From: an uncultured Collinsella sp.
GTDB lineage: Bacteria; Actinomycetota; Coriobacteriia; Coriobacteriales; Coriobacteriaceae
Direction: 5' to 3'
Assembly: GCA_900539035.1 (NCBI GenBank)
Contig: UQAU01000009.1
Coordinates: forward strand, 3,856 to 67,855
Length of the DNA stretch: 64,000 bases
The notes beneath the pieces were generated by a model. That model made no database searches. It had not been told where the DNA came from and worked only from the letters and a program-made list of their open reading frames with translations. Each line of letters starts with the position of its first letter. The stretch's first letter is position 1. This document shows positions 58,537 to 64,000 of the stretch, piece after piece. A program made the translations under genes and the position numbers.

Positions 58537-58914
58537 ATGATTCCCGGATCGAACAAGGACCATCCATCCTTTTTAAAGTCGTTCTCCTATGCCATGGAGG
58601 GCTTCGTCACCGCCGTCAAGACCGAGCGCAACATCAAGGTCATGCTCGTGGCAGGCGTGTGTACCGTCATCGCCGGCTGTATCGTGGGACTCGACATTGC
58701 CGAGTGGGCCACGATTATCATCTGCTGTGGCTTGGTGATTCATGGTGAGCTGTGTAACACCGCCATGGAGGCTATCGTCGACCTGGCGACCCAAGAGCTC
58801 CATCCGCTGGCCAAGCGCGCGAAGGACATCGCCGCCGCCTCTGTATACGTTCTTTCCATCACCGCCGCAATTGTGGGCCTGCTGGTCTTTGCCCACGCGC
58901 TCGGTTTTATTTAG
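58537..58914 (+). CDS. dgkA: Diacylglycerol / undecaprenol kinase
   Basis: 125 residues, three membrane helices. The active-site stretch is NTAMEAIVDLATQELHPLAK with the two Glu metal ligands. In Gram-positives this family phosphorylates undecaprenol for cell-wall carrier recycling; the substrate here is inferred. Placed between ybeY and era as usual. Confidence 0.92.
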   Translation: MIPGSNKDHPSFLKSFSYAMEGFVTAVKTERNIKVMLVAGVCTVIAGCIVGLDIAEWATIIICCGLVIHGELCNTAMEAIVDLATQELHPLAKRAKDIAAASVYVLSITAAIVGLLVFAHALGFI

Positions 58915-58926
58915 AAAGGGATTGCT

Positions 58927-59988
58927 ATGTCTGACACTATGCAGCCTACCGATGAAATACTGAACGACGAGTCCCTTGAGATGTCCGAAGGCGCCGAGGA
59001 GATCGAGGAGTTCGACCCGTTTGAGGGTATGAGCGACGAGGAGCTCGATGCCCTATGTGATGAGGATGAGGTGTCCATGGGCTTTGGCGATGTGGAGCCC
59101 GGTTTCCGCAGCGGCTTTGTGGCCCTGGTCGGTCGTCCCAACGCCGGCAAGTCTACGCTGCTCAACGCCTGCTATGGCAAAAAGGTCGCCATCACCTCGC
59201 CGGTGGCCCAGACGACCCGCCGCCGCATGCGCGCCGTCGTCAACCGTCCCGGCTACCAGCTGGTCTTTGTCGATACCCCGGGTATTCATAAGCCCAAGGA
59301 CGGCCTGGGGTCCGAGCTCAACAAGAGCGCACTGTTCGAGTTGAACGATGTCGACGTCGTCGCGTTTTTGATTGATGCCACCAAGCCGATCGGCAGGGGA
59401 GACGCTTGGGTTGCCGAGCGCGTCAAGAGCGCCCGTTCCAAGAAGGTTCTGGTGCTCACCAAGGCCGATGAGGCCGACCCCGCACAGGTCATGGAGCAGC
59501 TTAAGGCAGCGCATGAGCTCATGGAATATGACGATGAGATCGTGACGTCGTCGGTCAAGAACTTTAACGTCGATGCGTTTATCGAGACCGTTGCGCACTT
59601 TTTGCCCGAGGGTCCGCGCTGGTTCCCCGAGGACATGGGTACCGACGCTTCCGATGAGACGCTCGTTGCCGAGTTTGTGCGCGAGAAGGTCTTGCGCCGC
59701 ACCCGTGATGAGATTCCGCACTCCGTTGGCGTGATCTGCGATGCGCTCGAGCAGACCAAGAAGGTGCTGCGCGTGCACGCCACCATTTACGTCGAGCGCG
59801 AGGGCCAAAAGGGCATCATCATCGGTAAGGGCGGCGAGATGATCAAGCATATCGGCATCGACGCCCGTCGCGATCTTGAGCGCATCTTTGGCACGCAGGT
59901 CTTTTTGGAGCTGGACGTGAAGGTCAAGGCCGGCTGGCGCGACGACGAGGCCCAGATTCGCCGCTTTGGCTATAACGCCGAAGACTAA
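58927..59988 (+). CDS. era: GTPase Era with an acidic N-terminal extension
   Basis: 353 residues, about 55 longer than usual. G1 is GRPNAGKSTLLN near residue 69, then TTRRRMR (G2), DTPGIHKP (G3), and LTKADE (G4). A KH domain closes it (EGQKGIIIGKGGEMIKHIG). The first 58 residues are strongly acidic (Asp/Glu-rich) and not part of the family core. Era binds the 3' end of 16S rRNA. No ATG nearer to the core has a better ribosome site. Confidence 0.93.
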   Translation: MSDTMQPTDEILNDESLEMSEGAEEIEEFDPFEGMSDEELDALCDEDEVSMGFGDVEPGFRSGFVALVGRPNAGKSTLLNACYGKKVAITSPVAQTTRRRMRAVVNRPGYQLVFVDTPGIHKPKDGLGSELNKSALFELNDVDVVAFLIDATKPIGRGDAWVAERVKSARSKKVLVLTKADEADPAQVMEQLKAAHELMEYDDEIVTSSVKNFNVDAFIETVAHFLPEGPRWFPEDMGTDASDETLVAEFVREKVLRRTRDEIPHSVGVICDALEQTKKVLRVHATIYVEREGQKGIIIGKGGEMIKHIGIDARRDLERIFGTQVFLELDVKVKAGWRDDEAQIRRFGYNAED

Positions 59989-60003
59989 GGACGCGCGGCG
60001 CGC

Positions 60004-60753
60004 ATGGCAGGCTCCCGGACATATCGCACGAAAGTGCTCGTGCTCGATAAGACTAAGCTCAAAGAGACCGACCTGATCTTGACGATGCTTGACGAGCGGG
60101 GCCAGCAGGTTCGTGCCGTGGCAAAGGGCGCCCGCAAACCCGGCGGACGCCTGGCTGCGCGCTGCGAGCTGTTCTGTACCGTCGATATGCTGCTCGCACA
60201 TGGACGGTCACTCGACGTGGTTTCTCAGGCCGAGCTTATGGAGGCGCCGCTCGGCGCTGCACCCGATTACGAGACGACCTGCGCCGCAAGCGCGATCGCC
60301 GAGGTCGCGCGCGTGTGCTCGTTCGAGGACGCCGAGGACCCGTTTACCTTTGCCATAACGCAGCGAGCGCTTGCCCTGGTGGGCAGCGGGCTCGACGCGG
60401 CGCATATGGATTTACTTGTGGCGGCATATGTCTTTAAGTTGCTGTCGCACGTTGGCTATCGACCAGATTTTTCGGCCTGCGTGCTGTGCGGAGACCCCAT
60501 GCTGTCGTATTTTTCGCCCCAGGCGGGCGGCCTCATGTGCGGGTCGTGCGCGTCGAGCGTTCCGGGTGCCGAGCTGGTGTCGACCGGTGAGGTCGCGTGG
60601 CTGCGCGCCCTCATGTCCATGACCTTCGATGCGCTCATGGCCGAGAGGGTCGATCCCCATACCGCTGCCTTTTTGCTGGGGCTTTCGCATGTTTGGGCTG
60701 CGACGCATACCGATCAGCGCCTCCGTGCGATGGAATTCATGTTGGGTCGGTGA
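60004..60753 (+). CDS. recO: DNA repair protein RecO
   Basis: 249 residues. RecO binds ssDNA and helps load RecA in RecFOR repair. N-terminal OB-fold (TKVLVLDKTKLKETDLILTML; KGARKPGGRLAARCELF) and the zinc motif CVLCGDP with MCGSCA. It follows era by 15 nt with little of a ribosome site. Confidence 0.92.
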   Translation: MAGSRTYRTKVLVLDKTKLKETDLILTMLDERGQQVRAVAKGARKPGGRLAARCELFCTVDMLLAHGRSLDVVSQAELMEAPLGAAPDYETTCAASAIAEVARVCSFEDAEDPFTFAITQRALALVGSGLDAAHMDLLVAAYVFKLLSHVGYRPDFSACVLCGDPMLSYFSPQAGGLMCGSCASSVPGAELVSTGEVAWLRALMSMTFDALMAERVDPHTAAFLLGLSHVWAATHTDQRLRAMEFMLGR

Positions 60754-60801
60754 TGATGCGCAGGCGCGGGCTGCTTGTGGTAACATACCGACCTGTTGGT
60801 A

Positions 60802-60871
60802 CCTCGACCTTGGATGCTCGCTCCACCGGCGGCTTCCCAGTCCGAGGCGAATTGAGTCGCCCGTGGGCGAC
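60802..60871 (+). promoter_or_regulatory. Candidate S15 autoregulatory leader of rpsO
   Basis: CCTCG (60802-60806) pairs with CGAGG (60843-60847) around internal stems, and GTCGCCC (60856-60862) pairs with GGGCGAC (60865-60871), close to the rpsO ribosome site. S15 often represses its own leader; the fold here is only a hand drawing. Confidence 0.45.
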
Positions 60872-60891
60872 GTAAAACGAAAGGTGAAACA

Positions 60892-61170
60892 ATGACTGTT
60901 TCCAAAGAGCGCAAGGCTGAGCTGACTGCCCAGTTCGGTAACACCCCGGTCGACACCGGCAACCCCAAGGTTCAGGTCGCCATCCTGTCCGAGCGCATCA
61001 AGGAGCTGACCGAGCACATGAAGTCCCACCAGAAGGACTTCCACACCCGTCGCGGTCTGCTCATGCTCGTCGGCCGTCGTCGTCGTCTTCTCTCCTACAT
61101 CAAGAAGAACGACATCGTCGAGTACCGTGAGCTCATCAAGGCTCTGGGCATCCGCGACAACATCCAGTAG
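60892..61170 (+). CDS. rpsO: 30S ribosomal protein S15 (uS15)
   Basis: 92 residues, four-helix S15 pattern: KERKAELTAQFG, NTPVDTGNPKVQVAILSERI, and HTRRGLLMLVGRRRRLLSYI with the rRNA-binding HxRR region. AAAGGTG precedes the ATG. The rpsO-pnp pair is classical. Confidence 0.97.
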   Translation: MTVSKERKAELTAQFGNTPVDTGNPKVQVAILSERIKELTEHMKSHQKDFHTRRGLLMLVGRRRRLLSYIKKNDIVEYRELIKALGIRDNIQ

Positions 61171-61184
61171 GATTTGTACATGCT

Positions 61185-61217
61185 AAGAGCGTCCTGCGCA
61201 GCGGGGCGCTCTTTTTG
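61185..61217 (+). terminator. Terminator after rpsO
   Basis: AAGAGCG-TCC pairs with GG-GGCGCTCTT, then TTTTT. It lies between rpsO and pnp, where partial readthrough is common. Confidence 0.85.
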
Positions 61218-61319
61218 TGTAAGGGCGCGAACAATCACGCTCTGAAGCGTGGCGGGGGCAGGGGGCCCGCGTCACATGAGAAGCCCGCAGGCAAGGGGCC
61301 TGTGGGGTAAAGGAGAACA

Positions 61320-63566
61320 ATGACACTCGTATCCAAGACCTTTGAGCTGTACGGCAAGACCTACACCTTTGAGTCGGGCGAGCTTGCCAAGCAGGCCACC
61401 GGCGCCTGCCTGGTCAAGCAGGGCGACACCACGATGCTCGACACCGTGGTCGTCTCCAAGGAGCGCAAGAACTATGACTTCTTCCCGCTGACCGTCGACT
61501 TCAACGAGAAGATGTACGCTGCCGGCCGCATCCCGGGTGGTTACCTCAAGCGTGAGGGCCGTCCCAGCGAGAAGGCCACGCTCACCGCGCGCATGATCGA
61601 CCGTCCGATTCGCCCGAGCTTCCCGGACGGCTTCCGCAACGAGGTACACATTGTCGCTACCTCGCTCGTCGCCGACCAGGTCAACCCCTTCGACGTCATC
61701 AACGTCATGGGTGCCTCCCTGGCCATGACGCTCGGCGGCGTGCCCTTCGAGGGCCCGCTTGCCTGCGTGCGCATCGGCCGTAACGTGGAGACCGGCGAGT
61801 TTATCGTCAACCCCACCTACGAGGAGCGCGAGAACTCCGATCTGGACCTGGAGCTGGGCGGATCCGCCGACTTCATCTCAATGGTCGAGGCCGGCGCCGA
61901 GGAGATCTCCGAGGACGACATGCTCGCCGCTATGAAGTTTGGCCAGGAGGCCCTTGCTGCTTTCTGCCAGGCTCAGGACGAGTTCGTCGCCGAGTGGGAG
62001 CAGGTCAACGGCCCCATCGTCAAGAAGGAGTACCCGCTCGACCAGCCCGTCGAGGAGGTCCAGGAGCGCATCTTCGCCCACTACGACGAGATGGCTGCCG
62101 CCCTTCGCGACGCCGACAAGCTCTCCCGTATCGGTAAGGTCGAGGCTCTGAAGGAGTCCATCCGCGCCGAGTTCACCGAGGAGGAGCAGGCCGCTTGGGA
62201 GCGCGAGATCCCCGTGGCGCTCAAGAAGCTCGAGAAGAAGGCCATGCGCACCATGGTCGTCGAGACCGGCGAGCGCGTCGACGGCCGTGCCGCCGACGAG
62301 ATCCGTCCCATCATGGTGAAGGACAACTACCTGCCGCTCGTTCACGGCTCCGGTTTGTTCCAGCGTGGCCAGACCCAGGTGCTCTCGGTTCTTTCGCTCG
62401 GCATGCTCAACGAGGGCCAGCGTCTGGATACCATCGAGCCCACCGAGGGCAAGCGCTACATGCACCACTACAACTTCCCGCCGTTCTGCACCGGCGAGAC
62501 CGGCCGCATGGGCAGCCCCAAGCGCCGCGAGATCGGCCACGGCAACCTTGCCGAGCGCGCTCTGCTTCCGGTGCTCCCCGACGAGAACGAGTTCCCCTAC
62601 GCCATCCGCGTCGTCTCCGAGGTCATGGAGTCTAACGGCTCCTCTTCGATGGCTTCGACCTGCGGCTCCACGCTCGCCCTTATGGACGGCGGCGTGCCCA
62701 TTAAGCGCCCGGTCTCCGGTATCGCCATGGGCCTGATCCAGGAGGAGGGCAAGACCGTGGTCCTGTCCGACATCCAGGGTCTCGAGGACTTCCTGGGCGA
62801 CATGGACTTTAAGGTCACCGGCACCACCGAGGGCATCACCGCCCTGCAGATGGACAACAAGGCCACCGGCCTCACCTTCGACATCCTGGCCCGCGCCCTG
62901 CAGCAGGCCAAGGAGGGTCGCGCCTTCATCCTGCAGAAGATGCTCGATGTGATTCCCGAGCCGCGCCACACCACACGCAGCACCGCCCCGCGTATCGTCT
63001 CCATCCAGGTTCCGACCGACAAGATCCGCGACGTCATCGGTTCCGGCGGTAAGGTTATCCGCGGCATCCAGGACGAGACCGGCGCTTCGGTCGACATCCA
63101 GGAGGATGGTACCGTCTTTGTCGGCGGCACCGGCGAGTCCGTCGACCAGGCCGTCGAGCGCATCAAGCTCATCATCAAGGTTCCCGAGCCGGGCGAGGAG
63201 TACACCGGTCGCGTGGTCTCCATCCAGCCCTTCGGCGCCTTCGTCAACCTGCTGCCCGGCAAGGACGGCCTGCTGCACATCTCCCGCGTTGCCAAGGGTC
63301 GCGTGGAGAAGGTCGAGGACGTCCTCAACGTTGGCGACGAGGTCAAGGTCGTCGTCATCGAGGTCGACGATCGCGGCAAGATCTCGCTCGATCGTCTTGA
63401 CAAGCCCGAGGCCCCGGCTCGCGCCGAGGGTGCTTCCGAGGGCGACGGCGAGCACTTCCAGCGCCGTGAGCGTCCGCGTCGCGAGCGCTCCGAGCGCAGC
63501 GACCGCCCGCGCCGTCCCGGCGACAACGGAGGCCGCAAGCCCCGCCGTCACCACGACGCCGAGTAA
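61320..63566 (+). CDS. pnp: Polyribonucleotide nucleotidyltransferase (PNPase)
   Basis: 748 residues from ATG 61320 (AAAGGAG upstream). Phosphorolytic 3'-5' exoribonuclease. Two RNase PH domains, KH (DKIRDVIGSGGKVIRGI) and S1 (GRVVSIQPFGAFVNLLPGKD) domains, and a C-terminal tail of about 45 residues rich in Arg, Glu and Asp. The catalytic region MASTCGSTLALMDGGVPI is intact. Followed by a terminator. Confidence 0.97.
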   Translation: MTLVSKTFELYGKTYTFESGELAKQATGACLVKQGDTTMLDTVVVSKERKNYDFFPLTVDFNEKMYAAGRIPGGYLKREGRPSEKATLTARMIDRPIRPSFPDGFRNEVHIVATSLVADQVNPFDVINVMGASLAMTLGGVPFEGPLACVRIGRNVETGEFIVNPTYEERENSDLDLELGGSADFISMVEAGAEEISEDDMLAAMKFGQEALAAFCQAQDEFVAEWEQVNGPIVKKEYPLDQPVEEVQERIFAHYDEMAAALRDADKLSRIGKVEALKESIRAEFTEEEQAAWEREIPVALKKLEKKAMRTMVVETGERVDGRAADEIRPIMVKDNYLPLVHGSGLFQRGQTQVLSVLSLGMLNEGQRLDTIEPTEGKRYMHHYNFPPFCTGETGRMGSPKRREIGHGNLAERALLPVLPDENEFPYAIRVVSEVMESNGSSSMASTCGSTLALMDGGVPIKRPVSGIAMGLIQEEGKTVVLSDIQGLEDFLGDMDFKVTGTTEGITALQMDNKATGLTFDILARALQQAKEGRAFILQKMLDVIPEPRHTTRSTAPRIVSIQVPTDKIRDVIGSGGKVIRGIQDETGASVDIQEDGTVFVGGTGESVDQAVERIKLIIKVPEPGEEYTGRVVSIQPFGAFVNLLPGKDGLLHISRVAKGRVEKVEDVLNVGDEVKVVVIEVDDRGKISLDRLDKPEAPARAEGASEGDGEHFQRRERPRRERSERSDRPRRPGDNGGRKPRRHHDAE

Positions 63567-63590
63567 CAGCTAAACATAAGCAGCTCAACA

Positions 63591-63620
63591 AGGGCGACTC
63601 CGGACAGGGGTCGCCCTTTT
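63591..63620 (+). terminator. Terminator after pnp
   Basis: GGGCGACTCC pairs with GGGGTCGCCC and is followed by TTTT. Its tail is shared with the left arm of the fold-back sequence. Confidence 0.85.
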
Positions 63621-63760
63621 GCTTGCGCCCGGGAGGGCCGCATATGAAGTTTCCTGCTCTACAGTCCTGCGCAAGACGGAAAGCACATTAAGTGCTTTCC
63701 TTTGCGTGCGGAACTCGCGATAAACTTCATATGCGCCCCTCCCGGGCGCAAGCAAAAGGG
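63614..63760. repeat. 147-bp fold-back (inverted-repeat) sequence
   Basis: The arms 63614-63652 and 63722-63760 are reverse complements at 38 of 39 positions. Inside, GGAAAGCAC (63678-63686) and GTGCTTTCC (63692-63700) form a second hairpin with loop ATTAA. Together they almost fold the whole region back on itself. No coding frame fits. It may be a MITE-like element or a very long terminator or structured RNA. Confidence 0.8.
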
Positions 63761-63896
63761 CTGGTTAGTGCCGCTCGAAATTTAGTTAGACAGCCTATTC
63801 AGTAGTCAGATTTCGGATCTGTAGATAGATCCAACAGCATTTCCCCAGATAAAGCCGACCAAAATAAACCTGTACCTTATTGGCAGGTTTCCCGTG
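63761..63896. other. Unassigned sequence after the fold-back element
   Basis: No gene is recognised. A small hairpin AAACCTG (63867-63873) with CAGGTTT (63885-63891) lies just before the poly-G run. The composition is less GC-rich than the neighbouring genes. Confidence 0.5.
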
Positions 63897-64000
63897 GGGG
63901 GGGGGGGGGGGGGGGTTTTGGGGGGGGGGGGGGCCCCCGGGGGGGGGGGGGGGTGGGGGGCGGGGGGGGGGGGGGGGGGGTGGGGGGGAAGGGGGGGGGG
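63897..64000. other. Poly-G tail, probable sequencing or assembly artefact
   Basis: From 63897 to the end the sequence is almost only G, with a few T, C and A. Such runs are typical of dark-cycle errors in two-colour sequencing at contig ends. It should not be read as biology. Confidence 0.9.

Noticed and set aside
63897..64000. G-quadruplex or telomere-like end
   Set aside because: Long unbroken G-runs with random single substitutions at a contig end fit a sequencing artefact better.

Overview
The window is one end of a high-GC (about 60 percent) bacterial contig, most likely Collinsella or a close relative (Coriobacteriia, Actinomycetota). Three things suggest this. Actinobacterial markers (an mIHF-type protein just before gmk, GTG and TTG starts, TATAGT or TAGAAT -10 boxes with weak -35s) sit beside a Bacillota-like gene order (rpsB-tsf-pyrH-frr-uppS-cdsA-dxr-rseP-ispG-proS and comEA-comEC-holA-rpsT-lepA-hemW-dnaJ). 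The metabolic genes fit an anaerobic fermenter: pyruvate phosphate dikinase with its regulator, AdhE, and the NAD-linked PyrK/PyrD pair. The genus is inferred from content and was not checked by a search.

Layout. 1-2631: end of obg, then nadD, yqeK and rsfS. 2728-3981: dinB on the minus strand. 4183-6673: rpsP-khpA-rimM-trmD-lepB. 6733-13703: glyQS, then the PPDK regulator and ppdK. 13914-15137: rplS and rnhB, normally next to trmD-lepB. 15327-20536: yraN-comM-dprA-trmFO-xerC. 20756-30869: translation, phospholipid and isoprenoid operon. 31049-34550 (minus): a small phosphotransferase and adhE. 34704-35784: a REP-associated Y1 transposase flanked by inverted REP-like repeats. 35887-36075 (minus): rpmB. 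36402-41851: pyr attenuator and pyrRBCKDF. 42091-44501: mihF-gmk-rpoZ-thiI. 44715-49169: comEA-comEC-holA, then rpsT. 49266-60753: lepA, dusB, hemW, two DnaJ proteins, mtaB, phoH, ybeY, dgkA, era, recO. 60892-63566: rpsO and pnp. The contig finishes with a 147-bp fold-back sequence and a poly-G tail that looks artefactual.

Most genes are conserved housekeeping genes. The most interesting signals are: (1) an identical 20-nt element upstream of both DNA-uptake operons (yraN-comM-dprA and comEA-comEC-holA), 71 and 75 nt before the first start codons, which suggests a competence regulon; (2) a site-2 protease with an inserted winged-helix-like segment; (3) a DnaJ variant whose C-terminal half is replaced by membrane segments, encoded next to a normal DnaJ; (4) a xerC gene with no ATG, GTG or TTG that would give a full N-terminal domain; (5) a phased TTTACC array in front of ppdK; (6) the 147-bp fold-back element after pnp.
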